From NCBI RefSeq assembly GCF_003353175.1, contig NZ_QHKS01000001.1, positions 186,001-250,000 of the forward strand: DNA of 64,000 bases, given 5' to 3'. Below are positions 1 to 10,835 of this stretch, in pieces (positions within the stretch are counted from its first letter, which is position 1; every line of letters starts with the position of its first letter). A program made the position numbers and the translations under genes. Origin of the DNA: Paraburkholderia lacunae (GTDB lineage Bacteria > Pseudomonadota > Gammaproteobacteria > Burkholderiales > Burkholderiaceae). A model generated the notes under the pieces. The model saw only the letters and a list, made by a program, of their open reading frames with translations, had not been told where the DNA came from and did not search any database.

Positions 1-2
1 AT

Positions 3-515
3 CTGGTTGCCGGTCCGGTGGCGCTGGAAACACCGTGGGGCGTGTTTCGCGAAGACGTGCAAACCGCCCAGCAGATGCACGACGCCGTCATGCACGCGGT
101 CGCCGATTGCGACATCTTCATCGGCGTGGCCGCGGTCGCCGACTGGCGCGTCGATCACGCGAGCGAACACAAGATCAAGAAGACTGCCGAGCGCACGATG
201 CCGACTTTTACGTTCGTCGAAAATCCGGATATTCTGGCCTCGGTAGCGAAGCTGCCGCATCCGCCCTTTGCGGTCGGTTTCGCGGCGGAAAGCGGCGAGC
301 TCGAAGTGCATGGCGAAGAAAAGCGCGTGCGCAAGAAGGTGCCGCTTCTGATCGGCAATCTCGGCCCGCTGACCTTCGGCCTCGACGATAACGAAGTGAT
401 CCTGTTCGAAGCTGGCGGCGTCACGAGGCTGCCGCGCGCCGACAAGCAGACGCTCGCGCGCGCCTTGATTGCGGAGATCGCGAAGCGTCTGCCCGACCCG
501 AGTCTGAGCCGCTGA
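3..515 (+). CDS. coaBC: CoaBC C-terminal part (phosphopantothenate-cysteine ligase domain), 5' truncated
   Basis: This open frame enters from the window edge and holds about the last 170 residues of the bifunctional coenzyme A enzyme. The visible part is the CoaB domain, which joins cysteine to 4'-phosphopantothenate using CTP. Recognisable pieces are VAGPVALETP at the start, the segment FIGVAAVADWR, and the Lys-rich stretch around HKIKKTAE that belongs to the nucleotide-binding and dimerisation part of the family. The C-terminus at 515 is ordinary for the family. dut follows about 1.1 kb downstream, and a coaBC-dut association is common in proteobacteria. The N-terminal flavin-dependent decarboxylase domain lies outside the window. 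Confidence 0.93.
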   Translation: MVAGPVALETPWGVFREDVQTAQQMHDAVMHAVADCDIFIGVAAVADWRVDHASEHKIKKTAERTMPTFTFVENPDILASVAKLPHPPFAVGFAAESGELEVHGEEKRVRKKVPLLIGNLGPLTFGLDDNEVILFEAGGVTRLPRADKQTLARALIAEIAKRLPDPSLSR

Positions 516-602
516 AGCCGCTCCGCGGCGAGGCACGCTGAGCATCAACGTGCCTCGCCGCAAGCCGCTCCGGCGCACCGAATCCTCTGGAGCAGTACCG
601 AA

Positions 603-1625
603 ATGACGCTACTTTCCGTGCTCGATCAAACGCCCGTGATCGACGGGCACTCAGTGGCGGACGCGATCGCCGCCACCGTCGAACTGGCGCAACTCGCCGA
701 CGACCTCGGCTACACGCGCTACTGGTGCGCTGAACACCACGGCCTGCGCGGGGTGTCGAATCCCTGCCCCGAGGTGATGCTCGCGCACCTCGGCAGCGTG
801 ACCAGGCGCATCCGTATCGGCTCCGGCGGCGTGATGCTGCCGTACTACAGCCCGTTCAAAGTCGCCGAGCAATTCATGATGCTCGAGGCGCTGTTTCCCA
901 ATCGTATCGATCTCGGCGTGGGACGCGCGCCGGGCGGAGACATGCAAACGGCGCAAGCGGTGGCCGCCGGCACCTACAATCGCGGCGACATTTTCCCGCA
1001 GCAGGTCGCGGATCTGGTCGGCCTGATGCACGGCACGCTGGCCGAGGGGCATCTTGCGCGCGGCGTGCTGCTGCAACCGCAAGTCGCCACGCGCCCGCAA
1101 CTCTGGATGCTCGGTTCGAGCGAGTTCGGTGGCCTGCTGGCGGCGCAACTCGGCATCCGCTTCGCGTTTGCGCATTTCATCAACGCGCATTTCGGGCATC
1201 AGCTGGCGCTTGCCTATCGTGAGCGCTTCAAAGCCAGCCAGGAAGCCCAGCAGCCGTATCTGGCAGCCGCCGTGTTCGTGATTTGCGCGGACACCGAACA
1301 TGAGGCCGCCGACCTGGAAAAAGCCGTCGACCTGCGTCGCGTGCAGATGGCCTACGGCCTGAATGCGCCGATTCCGACGGTCGAGCAAGGCGCGGCGCAA
1401 GAATTCGGCGAGCGCGAGCAACTGGTGATCGACCGCGAGAAGCCGCGCAGTATCATCGGCACCCCGGAAACCGTGACTGAGCGCCTGCAAGACTTGCAGG
1501 CGCAATTCCAGGCCGACGAACTGATCGTCCTCACCGTAGCGGGCAGCTATCGCGCCCGTCTACGTTCCTATGAACTCCTGGCCGACGCGTTCCAACTCGG
1601 ACGTCAGGCCTCCTCGACCTCTTAA
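603..1625 (+). CDS. Luciferase-like (LLM class) flavin-dependent oxidoreductase
   Basis: A 340-residue protein of the bacterial luciferase-like monooxygenase family, predicted to be a cytosolic (beta/alpha)8 barrel using reduced FMN. The N-terminus (LSVLDQTPV), the RYWCAEHHG segment near residue 40, the [15 protein letters not shown] strand and [10 protein letters not shown] near residue 105 are typical of the YhbW/MsnO8 subgroup. The ATG at 603 follows a purine-rich GGAGCAG. It sits between coaBC and dut on the same strand and may be cotranscribed with dut, whose start is 14 bp downstream. The substrate cannot be told from sequence. No residue is obviously missing. Confidence 0.85.
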   Translation: MTLLSVLDQTPVIDGHSVADAIAATVELAQLADDLGYTRYWCAEHHGLRGVSNPCPEVMLAHLGSVTRRIRIGSGGVMLPYYSPFKVAEQFMMLEALFPNRIDLGVGRAPGGDMQTAQAVAAGTYNRGDIFPQQVADLVGLMHGTLAEGHLARGVLLQPQVATRPQLWMLGSSEFGGLLAAQLGIRFAFAHFINAHFGHQLALAYRERFKASQEAQQPYLAAAVFVICADTEHEAADLEKAVDLRRVQMAYGLNAPIPTVEQGAAQEFGEREQLVIDREKPRSIIGTPETVTERLQDLQAQFQADELIVLTVAGSYRARLRSYELLADAFQLGRQASSTS

Positions 1626-1639
1626 ACCTTCGAACCTGC

Positions 1640-2086
1640 ATGAAACTCGACCTGAAGATTCTCGATGCGCGGATGCGCGACCAACTCCCGGCCTACGCAA
1701 CCACGGGCAGCGCGGGCCTCGACCTGCGCGCCTGCCTCGACGAAGCGTTGACGCTCGCGCCCGGCGACACCGCACTGGTGCCGACGGGTCTGGCGATTCA
1801 CGTCGGCGATCCCGGTTATGCGGCCTTGATCCTGCCGCGCTCGGGTTTGGGTCATAAGCACGGGATCGTGCTGGGCAATCTGGTCGGCCTGATCGATTCG
1901 GATTACCAGGGGCAGCTAATGATTTCGACGTGGAACCGCGGCGAGACCACCTTCGTGCTGAATCCGATGGAGCGCCTCGCGCAACTCGTGATCGTGCCGG
2001 TCGTGCAGGCCGCGTTCAACATCGTCGACGATTTCGCGGAAAGCGAACGCGGCGCGGGCGGTTTCGGCAGCACCGGCAAGCACTGA
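1640..2086 (+). CDS. dut: Deoxyuridine 5'-triphosphate nucleotidohydrolase (dUTPase)
   Basis: A 148-residue homotrimeric dUTPase, which hydrolyses dUTP to dUMP and pyrophosphate to keep uracil out of DNA and to feed dTMP synthesis. All five family motifs are visible: AGLDLRA (about 25-31), [10 protein letters not shown] (about 66-75), [11 protein letters not shown] (about 83-93), ERLAQLV, and the Gly-rich C-terminal arm [10 protein letters not shown] that closes over the active site. Length is normal. It lies 14 bp after the flavin oxidoreductase gene and is followed by a strong hairpin shared with the convergent clpA. Confidence 0.97.
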   Translation: MKLDLKILDARMRDQLPAYATTGSAGLDLRACLDEALTLAPGDTALVPTGLAIHVGDPGYAALILPRSGLGHKHGIVLGNLVGLIDSDYQGQLMISTWNRGETTFVLNPMERLAQLVIVPVVQAAFNIVDDFAESERGAGGFGSTGKH

Positions 2087-2135
2087 TCCATCGCTTCGCT
2101 GTGCGGGTCGCGGAGCAAGGTCGTTCAGAACGCAA

Positions 2136-2177
2136 AAAGCAGAACGGCGCGGGGTTCAACCCGCGCCGTTCTGCTTT
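2136..2177. terminator. Bidirectional intrinsic terminator between dut and clpA
   Basis: An 18-bp perfect inverted repeat (arms 2136-2153 and 2160-2177) with a 6-nt loop. The left arm begins with an A tract and the right arm ends in a T tract, so it can end transcripts from dut on the plus strand and from clpA on the minus strand. Confidence 0.9.
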
Positions 2178-2209
2178 CAGATGAAGCTAAACACCAGCCA
2201 ACTTCGCGC

Positions 2210-4503
<2,294 letters not shown>

Positions 4504-4507
<4 letters not shown>

Positions 4508-4818
4508 GCTTCCTCCATCACACACTGCAGCGGATGCCCGGCCTGCCGTGCGTGGGTAACGACTTGCTCGACTTTGGTCGACGCGATGTCCCGCGTATAG
4601 ACCCCACAAACTCCCCTGCCCTCGCGATGCACCTTCAACATGACCTGCGTTGCGGTTTCACGATCTTTATTGAAATACTCTTGCACGATCATCACGACAA
4701 ATTCCATTGGCGTGAAGTCGTCATTCAGCAGCACCACCTTGTACATGGAAGGCGGCTTCAGCTTCTTTTCCTGCCGCTCCAGTACGGTGCCGTCCTGCTT
4801 GTCCGGGATAATCGCCAT
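4504..4818 (-). CDS. clpS: ATP-dependent Clp protease adaptor ClpS
   Basis: A 104-residue adaptor that binds ClpA and delivers N-degron substrates. The core [20 protein letters not shown] carries the DD pair expected for the N-degron pocket, and the later [18 protein letters not shown] strand-helix region is canonical. Its stop overlaps the clpA start by 4 nt (ATGA), so the two are one operon. The unstructured N-terminal about 25 residues, used to regulate ClpA, are Lys-rich as in relatives. Confidence 0.96.
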
Positions 4819-5350
4819 ACACCCATTCTAAACAACTAGGACAGGCCCGCAATCCTGTCAAAACCCGACCGTCCGGCCGGTGAGCCCGTTCGCCAGCGCC
4901 TGATGGGTAACTCCCCCCATGCGTGCGTCATTTCCGCGAGCCGATTGCGGAGCCGGCCCCTATCCAGTGATGCATCGCGGCCGTGCTGCGCCGCAGTCGG
5001 ATCGAGTATCGCACAACCTGCCGACGTGGGTTGCCAGCAGCGGACAACCCGCAGAGCAGCAGGTGAGTCGATTATGCGACTTTTCAAGACCGCCCGCTTG
5101 CGCAACCGCACATAACAAAAGCGGGAAAAACCCTGGAAATCGACTGTTTGCAACGGGGCAACGAGCGTCTCAAAATTTTCTTGACACTCGAATAAAGAGC
5201 CTCAACAATCAAGCTGGCACTTTTTTCACTGAGCCATAAATTTCGAAAAAATGCCGATGGTGAGCTTGTGAGGAGGGAGCGGCTGCATCACGCGGTCGTG
5301 GAGCTTTTCGAGGGCTCGTGGTAGTGACATGAGTTACAGGGGAAGTTGGA
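4819..5350. other. Intergenic region between clpS and the cold-shock gene
   Basis: This 532-bp stretch holds no convincing gene. It should contain the clpS promoter (minus strand) and the long leader of the cold-shock gene (plus strand). The right part (about 5150-5240) is clearly AT-richer than the surroundings, as expected for promoter and leader DNA. Confidence 0.6.
5181..5209 (+). promoter_or_regulatory. Putative sigma-70 promoter of the cold-shock gene
   Basis: TTGACA at 5181-5186, a 17-bp spacer, then AACAAT at 5204-5209 (a 4 of 6 match to the -10 consensus). The start would leave a leader of roughly 135 nt before the ATG at 5351, in line with the long leaders of csp mRNAs. Inferred from sequence only. 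Confidence 0.5.
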
Positions 5351-5557
5351 ATGGCAACTGGTACGGTCAAATGGTTCAATGACGCAAAAGGTTTCGGATT
5401 CATTACGCCTGACGAAGGTGGTGAGGATCTGTTTGCACACTTCTCGGCCATCCAGATGAATGGGTTCAAGACCCTCAAGGAAGGTCAGAAAGTAACCTTC
5501 GAGGTCGTGCAAGGCCCGAAAGGCAAGCAGGCATCGAACATCCAGGCACCCGCCTGA
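5351..5557 (+). CDS. cspA: CspA-family cold-shock protein
   Basis: A 68-residue single OB-fold RNA/DNA chaperone. The RNP1 motif KGFGFI (about 13-18) and the RNP2-like DLFAHFSAI (about 27-35) carry the aromatic residues that stack on single-stranded nucleic acid. The ATG follows GGGGAAG. A strong terminator lies 24 bp after the stop, so it is monocistronic. Bacteria of this group have several paralogues, so the symbol marks the family, not proven orthology to E. coli cspA. Confidence 0.95.
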   Translation: MATGTVKWFNDAKGFGFITPDEGGEDLFAHFSAIQMNGFKTLKEGQKVTFEVVQGPKGKQASNIQAPA

Positions 5558-5580
5558 AACCGTTCGATACCCGATCCTTT

Positions 5581-5612
5581 GAAACCCGGCTTCGTGCCGG
5601 GTTTCTTTTTTT
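5581..5612 (+). terminator. Intrinsic terminator of the cold-shock gene
   Basis: A 10-bp perfect inverted repeat (5581-5590 with 5596-5605) with a TTCGT loop followed by a run of seven T. Confidence 0.93.
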
Positions 5613-5653
5613 CGGCTTCCCCCTCTACACCGGCCGGACGCTCACCGCACGCG

Positions 5654-7324
5654 TCATACCACTTTCAGCGTGCCCATCATGCCGAGGTCCTCGTGTTCGA
5701 GGATGTGGCAATGGAACATGCGCTCTCCCGCCATCCGCTGCACGGTAGCGATCCGGACGATCTCGTCCGGCCGCACGTTGACCGTATCGCGCCATGCGCG
5801 ATACGGCTCGGGCGTGAACGCGCCACCCCACCCCCGCTCGACGATCTGAAACTGTGTGCCGTGCAGATGGAACGGATGATCCATATCGGCGCGGTTCTCG
5901 ATCGACCAGAGTTCGACTTCGTCGCGCCGGCTGGTGAACGTAATGCGCGATGGGTCGAACACCTGACCGTTGATCATGAAAGTCATACCGGCCGGCATGG
6001 TGCTGCCATGCGTGTTGCCATGCCCGGCTGACGCCTTCGGGCCGTGCATCGCAACCATGTCCATCTGCTCGGAGAACACCACGGACTTCTTCGCCACCGC
6101 CGTGCCGAGCGGTGCCACGGGGCGCAGTGTCGCCGGTAACTCGCGCGCGCTCGCGCCAGGTGGCGGATTAAAGCTAATGTCGGCGAGCGCACGGACCGGA
6201 TCGGGTGGCAGGCTGCCGTGCGACATCGCCATCTTCCGGCGGTCGTAGACGTCGGCGCTCAGCACCGCTCGCGAAGGGTTCGCACCCGCGCGGACGATCA
6301 CCTCGGCGCGCTCGCCAGGCGCCAGCAACAACTCCGTGAGACCGTCGCGCGGCTGCTCCAGCAGGCCGCCGTCTGTGCCCACTTGCGCAAAATGTCGTTC
6401 GTCACCGAGCGAAAATCTCAAATAACGGGCACTGCATCCATTCCACAGACGCCAACGCTCGTCCTTTGCGATCTCGATGCGCGGACGGCGTGCGCCGTTC
6501 ACCAGCACGAACTGGCCTTCCCGGCCGTTCATCCAGTCCATCATGTCGTTCGGCGGGATGACGCCGTCGCTGGCGAGTTTCAGGTCCGAGAAGAACAGAT
6601 GGCGCTCGGGCCAGCCTGCAAGCGGATCATCAGCGGAACGCACCACGATGGGGCCTGCGAGGCCGCGAAACACCTGCTCAGCCGACATCATGTGCGGATG
6701 CGGGTGATACCAGTATGTGCCGGCGCTACCCGGCGGCAACGTGAAGCGGTACACATGCGAAGCGCCCGATGCGACCGGCGTCGACGGATTGCCGTCCTGG
6801 TCGGGCGGCACCGGCAAGCCGTGCCAATGAATCGTCGATGCTTGCGGCAGACGGTTGACGAAGCGGATCTCGACGGTGTCGCCTTCGCGGACATCGATCA
6901 ACGGGCCGACGACCGGACCTTCAGTCTGCGTGACCCGCGCGTTTGCGCTGCCTGGATGGTTGCCCTCGTCGTATTGCCAGAAGGTGGTGGACGGCTTGCC
7001 GGGCAGCAGCTTGCGTTTGACCGGTTGTGCGATCAAGGTCGCGCGGAACACGCCTGGCTCGCGGCTTTCGTTGGCGAGCGTACGCAAAGTGGCGAGCGGC
7101 GCGCCGGCCGGCAGCGCGTCGGGAGCGGCCAGTACCGCGGTCGCCGGCTTGGCCGCTTGGTGCGCGGACATCGACGGCATGCCGGACATGTCCATGTCAC
7201 CCATATCGTCCATGCCGGACATCTTGTGCATCGAATGAGCGTCGTGCTGTGCGAACGCGCTGCGCGCGAACAGCGACGCGGCTGCCGCGCTCAACGCGCG
7301 GGCGAGAAATTGCCTGCGGATCAT
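5654..7324 (-). CDS. Periplasmic multicopper oxidase (CopA/CueO-like)
   Basis: A 556-residue three-cupredoxin-domain oxidase. The N-terminus MIRRQFL followed by an Ala-rich stretch looks like a Tat signal, which suits export of a folded copper enzyme. Copper ligands are seen in order: HWH at 166-168, HPHPH at 207-211, HPFHLH at 483-488 and HCHILEH at 538-544 with the type 1 axial Met in DLGMM. Residues 27-56 form a Met/His-rich segment typical of copper-binding sections in copper-resistance oxidases. The likely role is oxidation of Cu(I) in the periplasm. It lies downstream of a small Cys/His-rich secreted protein on the same strand, supporting a copper-handling unit. The exact subfamily is not settled. 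Confidence 0.93.
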   Translation of the reverse strand: MIRRQFLARALSAAAASLFARSAFAQHDAHSMHKMSGMDDMGDMDMSGMPSMSAHQAAKPATAVLAAPDALPAGAPLATLRTLANESREPGVFRATLIAQPVKRKLLPGKPSTTFWQYDEGNHPGSANARVTQTEGPVVGPLIDVREGDTVEIRFVNRLPQASTIHWHGLPVPPDQDGNPSTPVASGASHVYRFTLPPGSAGTYWYHPHPHMMSAEQVFRGLAGPIVVRSADDPLAGWPERHLFFSDLKLASDGVIPPNDMMDWMNGREGQFVLVNGARRPRIEIAKDERWRLWNGCSARYLRFSLGDERHFAQVGTDGGLLEQPRDGLTELLLAPGERAEVIVRAGANPSRAVLSADVYDRRKMAMSHGSLPPDPVRALADISFNPPPGASARELPATLRPVAPLGTAVAKKSVVFSEQMDMVAMHGPKASAGHGNTHGSTMPAGMTFMINGQVFDPSRITFTSRRDEVELWSIENRADMDHPFHLHGTQFQIVERGWGGAFTPEPYRAWRDTVNVRPDEIVRIATVQRMAGERMFHCHILEHEDLGMMGTLKVV

Positions 7325-7461
7325 GAATGATTTCCTCTGCGTGGTTCAGATAGCGGGACAGGCGCCGGGGCGAGTCCACGCTGGATCGTTCAAGGGCCGG
7401 TCTGTGGGACGGAATCGCGACCTTTGCCTTGCGGCGCGCACTGCGTCGGCGCGCGTAACGA

Positions 7462-7833
7462 TCAGGCTATCGGCGGCCGCAACAGGGGCGCATGAACGAC
7501 GCCGGTGCGCTGCGGCTGCGCAAGCGATTGCGGCAGCGCCGCGCGGAAGGCGCGCGGCTCGTAAGCGAATGCGGCGAACAATGCACCGCAGTGCGCGCCG
7601 CACGAGGTCGAACAGCAGGGAGAATGATCATGCCGACAGGACGCCCCGGAAGCGGCCATGCCGGCGCAGTGCGCGGTTTCGCTCACGGCGGTCGACGCAT
7701 CGTCGACGGAATGGACAATCTGCATCGCGCGAACGCTCTTTGTCGGCGCCGTGGCATCTTCGTGCGCGAACGCACCTTGCGTTGCAAACAACGCGAGGGA
7801 CAGCACGATGAGGATTCGCCACACAGAGGTCAT
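7462..7833 (-). CDS. Small secreted Cys/His-rich protein, CopL-like candidate
   Basis: A 123-residue protein with a clear Sec signal (MTSVWRILIVLSLALFA, cleavage after GAFA). The mature part carries a dense metal-ligand cluster (HCAGM, SCRHDHSPCCSTSCGAHC) at about residues 67-95 and ends PLLRPPIA. This layout resembles the small CopL-type proteins encoded just upstream of copA-like oxidases, to which it stands in the same order here, 137 bp upstream of the oxidase. An ATG 114 bp further upstream is open but would bury the signal peptide, so 7833 is preferred. Family membership is a guess from composition and position. Confidence 0.7.
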   Translation of the reverse strand: MTSVWRILIVLSLALFATQGAFAHEDATAPTKSVRAMQIVHSVDDASTAVSETAHCAGMAASGASCRHDHSPCCSTSCGAHCGALFAAFAYEPRAFRAALPQSLAQPQRTGVVHAPLLRPPIA

Positions 7834-7957
7834 TGCAGGAATAAGTACGATGCGAGTACAACGCGGGTGCGATGCGCGGAAAACCAGTAGTCGAAGAATC
7901 ATAACGCAAGCTGCTTTCGCCTCAGCGTGGGCGCGCGCATTCGACACACCGGCAGGT

Positions 7958-7973
7958 ACAAAAAACCCCGGCC
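7958..7973. repeat. 16-bp direct repeat, left copy (candidate attachment site A)
   Basis: The 16-mer beginning ACAAAAAACCCC is found again, identical, at 24439-24454. Both copies form one arm of a terminator hairpin. Either this is the recombination core of the island or the match merely reflects two similar terminators. Confidence 0.5.
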
Positions 7974-7994
7974 GCCTTGCGGCGCCGGGGTCTT
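7961..7994. terminator. Terminator hairpin at the left island border
   Basis: GC-rich inverted repeat (ACCCCGG... with ...CCGGGGT, one bulged C) with TTGC loop and an A tract on its left flank, so it acts best on the minus strand. Being next to the island border, it is likely to be the original icd terminator displaced by integration, or its recombinant. Confidence 0.7.
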
Positions 7995-8030
7995 CGACTC
8001 AGGCCGGATAAACCGGCTCGAACCGCTTAC

Positions 8031-8038
8031 TCGATCAT
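8031..8038. repeat. 8-bp direct repeat, left copy (candidate attachment site B, icd remnant)
   Basis: TCGATCAT recurs at 24520-24527 inside the last codons of icd. On the minus strand the left copy reads ATG ATC GAG TAA, i.e. what an icd end (Met-Ile-Glu-stop) would look like if island DNA had replaced the terminal codons of the present gene. Confidence 0.45.
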
Positions 8039-8100
8039 TCTGTGTAAATCACCAGCAAACCAGCGCCGGTGCAAGAGTCAGCAACGACACGCTTCAAATA

Positions 8101-8120
8101 GTACTCACGAGAGTACTCAC
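8101..8120. repeat. Paired GTACTCAC sites, left end of island
   Basis: GTACTCAC occurs at 8101-8108 and 8113-8120, 12 bp apart. The same 8-mer is at 24391-24398 at the other end, with close variants nearby. Such short repeats near both ends of an integrated element fit arm-type integrase or excisionase binding sites. Confidence 0.5.
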
Positions 8121-8260
8121 TGTCTCGTGGCTGTCCTACTTATCCACAGTGCCAGGGGAGCCAGCCCGATCATCAGGCGACTGGTTGTTGTCGCAATCAT
8201 GGGCATCCCGGCCCCGCGCGCGCTATCATCAGACCAGTGCCAACCTCGAAAGGATGGTCT

Positions 8261-9133
8261 ATGCACGACGCCGCCACTTGGGCCATCCGCCCGGAATATG
8301 CCCTCTTCGTCGCGGACACACAGCGTGCGGCAGACGTCCCTTCGACCTACTCGATGCGCCGCGCCTTGCCCGCGACGGGCGAGCGGCGCATCCGGCTCGG
8401 CAATAGCGTCGTCGCTGTCCTCCCCTTCCATGGGGTCGCCGTGCAGCGCGCTAGCGAACTAGGCGCTGCACTTGGGTTCGTGAGCGTCGATAGGTTCGCC
8501 CGGTCGTTTCGCGCCGCGCTCGCCGATGGTTCGGTTAGCGGCATCGTCATCGATATCGACTCGCCCGGCGGCGGACTGCAAGCCATCGCGGAGCTCGCCG
8601 ACGAAATCTATCAGGCGCGCGGCGGTAAGCCGGTCGCCGCCGTCGCAAACAGCATCGCGGCCGGAGCGGCGTACTGGATCGCAAGCGCGGCCAGCAACGT
8701 CTACATCACGCCGGGCGGCGAGGTCGGGTCGATTGGCGTATTCGCCACGCATCAGGACTACTCGAAAGCGCTGGAAAACGAAGGCGTGAAAACGACGCTC
8801 ATCAGCGCGGGCCGTTACAAGACGGAAGGCAGTCCCTTTGCGCCGCTTTCGCCCTCCGCGCGACAGCACCTACAGGCGCGCGTCAACGACGACTATGACC
8901 GTTTCGCGCGCGCCGTGTCGCGTAATCGGGGCGTCGATGTCGTGAGGGTGCGCAACGGCATGGGTCAAGGTCGCATCCTCGGGGCTCAGGCCGCAACAGA
9001 CGAAATGATGGTGGACGGCGTTGCGACGCTAGATGAAGTCGTCAGCAAACTCGCGCAGCGCGTCGTCCCCGTACGTCCGAAACTGTTTGCCATTGGTCTG
9101 CTCTGCCGCCCGAACGCCGAGGCTCCATTCTGA
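8261..9133 (+). CDS. S49 (SppA/ClpP-fold) peptidase homologue, phage type, with nucleophile position changed
   Basis: A 290-residue protein of the phage head-maturation protease type. GIVIDIDSPGGG (94-105) forms the oxyanion region, VANSIAAGAAYWIAS (128-142) is the nucleophile helix, GSIGVF (156-161) the next strand, and AGRYKTEGSPF (183-193) supplies the general-base Lys (K187). In relatives the helix reads ...ASAAYW or ASGGYW with the catalytic Ser; here that place is Gly135 (codon GGA), with a Ser only at 131. The start at 8261 is chosen over 8237 because AAAGGA lies just upstream. No capsid or portal gene is adjacent. It may be an inactive or repurposed remnant. Confidence 0.85.
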   Translation: MHDAATWAIRPEYALFVADTQRAADVPSTYSMRRALPATGERRIRLGNSVVAVLPFHGVAVQRASELGAALGFVSVDRFARSFRAALADGSVSGIVIDIDSPGGGLQAIAELADEIYQARGGKPVAAVANSIAAGAAYWIASAASNVYITPGGEVGSIGVFATHQDYSKALENEGVKTTLISAGRYKTEGSPFAPLSPSARQHLQARVNDDYDRFARAVSRNRGVDVVRVRNGMGQGRILGAQAATDEMMVDGVATLDEVVSKLAQRVVPVRPKLFAIGLLCRPNAEAPF

Positions 9134-9241
9134 GCGACGGTGAGGGTCCGCGACGACGCACAACCGGACGGCTCCGAGCACTGCCTTCGGAGTTTTACTG
9201 GCGCACTCGCCCCCTTATAAATCAACGCCTTACGCATCTCG

Positions 9242-9279
9242 CAAACTGCAAACTGCAGACTGCAGACTGCAGACTGCAA
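9242..9279. repeat. Heptamer tandem repeat
   Basis: Five near-perfect copies of a 7-bp unit (CAAACTG, then CAGACTG). The unit is not a multiple of three, so copy change would shift any reading frame that runs through it. Confidence 0.8.
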
Positions 9280-9519
9280 AACCAAGGCTAATCAAGCTCA
9301 TCCAAGGCCATCCGAGGCTGCCCAAACTGTATTTTCACTGTACTGCCTTCGCGGCACGCTTCACCCATTTCCCGCGCGGCCCCATATACGCCCGATCGAT
9401 CGCAGCGGAACGGGCCGACGTGAAGAAGAAACAGGAACGGTGCGCGCTTGCCGGGCTCGAATTCCTTGCCAAGCTGTTGACCCCGGCGGCGCGTCGTTAA
9501 ACATGGTAATTGCCTAATC

Positions 9520-9541
9520 AGGGCAGTCCACGTTCCACGCG
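9520..9541. repeat. 22-bp imperfect direct repeat, left copy of cargo pair
   Basis: The stretch starting AGGGCAGTCCACGT matches 10980-11001 with only a few mismatches. The two copies bracket the R-x4-H gene, the two-span membrane gene and a small plus-strand gene, suggesting a discrete insertion or recombination unit. Confidence 0.65.
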
Positions 9542-9581
9542 GCAAGGCGCGATCCAATCGCAGGACGCAACAGGGACTAGC

Positions 9582-10106
9582 CTACTGCGCGCCACCAATC
9601 GGCGTGGTGTTCAAGAGTTCTTCCATCCGGCTATCGAGACGCGCCTTTAGTTCAGCGTCATCCTGCACGGCCGTCATGAACCGTGTTGCGGCATGGAAGT
9701 AATCACGGACCAACATCGCCACGCTTATCAACACTAGGTCACCGCCATCTGTACGGTGCGGCCCGTTGTCCAAGTACCCGAATTTCTTTGGCGGGTTTTT
9801 CTGGCGATGTAGTTCAACGATGGTCGAAAACTGGTGGAGGACGGCGCACCGGGCGGCATAAACATCGCGGCCATCGTACTGATATGGCTGGGTCGCATCG
9901 GCCTTTAGATAAGTGTCGACCCATCGGTAAAAGTCTGACCGTCCTTGCTGGGCCTGTCCAACGGGAAGGGCCAACCAAGCCATCGTGTCGATTCCGACAT
10001 ACACCATCGTGAGCGCGGCAATCGTGGCTCCCGCGTCTTGCGCTATGCGAACCTGATTGAGCAAGTTAAGAATCGGCGCGTACCCGTTGTTCGGTGCCAT
10101 TGCCAT
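9582..10106 (-). CDS. HEPN-like protein with R-x4-H motif, candidate toxin/RNase
   Basis: A 174-residue soluble, mostly helical protein. The stretch DVYAARCAVLHQFS (81-94) carries Arg86 and His91 separated by four residues, the R-x4-6-H signature of HEPN ribonucleases, preceded by FYRWVDTYL (59-67), a pattern I associate with uncharacterised bacterial proteins that end their core in a RCGxLH block. It is the downstream partner of a two-span membrane protein (20-bp gap, same strand), so the two look like an operon. I do not recognise a named family with certainty. Activity as an RNase is inference from the motif. An alternative is a structural HEPN with no catalysis. Confidence 0.75.
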   Translation of the reverse strand: MAMAPNNGYAPILNLLNQVRIAQDAGATIAALTMVYVGIDTMAWLALPVGQAQQGRSDFYRWVDTYLKADATQPYQYDGRDVYAARCAVLHQFSTIVELHRQKNPPKKFGYLDNGPHRTDGGDLVLISVAMLVRDYFHAATRFMTAVQDDAELKARLDSRMEELLNTTPIGGAQ

Positions 10107-10126
10107 ATTCGCCTCCCCAAGTGGAT

Positions 10127-10780
10127 CTACTTACAAACCATGTGCAACACGCCGTGATCGTCCGTCGCTGTGCAATCCGTTTTGCTCTCAGATGAACCAG
10201 TGTGGTGAAGGTTTGCCCCGAACATAAAGGCGGCAACAAACAGCAGGACTGTGATGCCTTGATGCCGAGTCTCAGGACGCCTCCAGTACGAAGCAGCCGC
10301 GTGATGCTTCAATTTCTCTACGAGCGGCACGCCCACTGTCTCAGCGCTCTTTATCCGATCAGCACACGCCTTGACCATCGCTACCCGCCAACCTGCGTTC
10401 ATTTCTTCATGGTGCTTTGAAAGCTGATGGAAAGCGCCGCGAAACGCACGAAGGTTCTCGTAGACGTATGCCACATCTTTGGCGAGTTCAGGGTCAAGAA
10501 GCCCTATCTGCCCCACGTTCGCCTCGAATACTGGACTGCCGGGTTCCGGCCATTCCGGCAAAGTCAGCAGCGCGCCCGTTTCAGCAATGGCGTGAATCTG
10601 GGTTAGTCCGTGTTTAATGTCCGGAATGGCCTCTGCATGAGATTTCAGTTCGCCAGCGAGAGCGCCTGCGAGCGCCTGACTATCCCGAAAGCGCCGGAAG
10701 TCTTCGGCCAGAAAATTATTGAAGTATCCGCCAACAAGTACACCGAGAAAGGCGATCAGCGCGGCATTGGAGTCAGCCAT
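10127..10780 (-). CDS. Unknown membrane protein with one span at each end
   Basis: A 217-residue protein with a hydrophobic segment at about 6-24 (IAFLGVLVGGYF), a charged helical middle of 150 residues, and a second span at about 175-191 (ITVLLFVAAFMFG), so both spans bracket a single soluble domain. The start at 10780 follows AAGGAAA. It precedes the R-x4-H gene by 20 bp and both lie inside the 22-bp direct repeats. I do not recognise the family. Paired with a candidate RNase it could be a membrane sensor or a partner that keeps it in check; that role is speculation. Confidence 0.75.
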   Translation of the reverse strand: MADSNAALIAFLGVLVGGYFNNFLAEDFRRFRDSQALAGALAGELKSHAEAIPDIKHGLTQIHAIAETGALLTLPEWPEPGSPVFEANVGQIGLLDPELAKDVAYVYENLRAFRGAFHQLSKHHEEMNAGWRVAMVKACADRIKSAETVGVPLVEKLKHHAAASYWRRPETRHQGITVLLFVAAFMFGANLHHTGSSESKTDCTATDDHGVLHMVCK

Positions 10781-10835
10781 AATTTTCCTTATTCGAATTG
10801 GGCCACGGCTGAGTGTATAGCGAAGAAGGAAATCT

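Larger units (their letters stand above)
9134..9581. other. Region without a secure gene
   Basis: The plus strand has an uninterrupted frame from 9144 to the stop at 9498-9500, but it holds no ATG; only a GTG at about 9420 could start a 26-residue peptide ending LLTPAARR. The minus strand has an 89-residue frame (9288-9557). Neither has a recognisable domain or a clear ribosome site. I leave both unassigned. The stretch also holds a 7-bp tandem repeat and one copy of a 22-bp direct repeat. Confidence 0.5.

Noticed and set aside
8031..8120. tRNA or tmRNA fragment as integration target
   Set aside because: No cloverleaf or conserved T-loop was found near either border; the adjacent gene at the integrase side is icd.
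9288..9557. 89-residue minus-strand frame in the cargo border
   Set aside because: No ribosome site, no domain, and the opposite strand is equally open; left unassigned.
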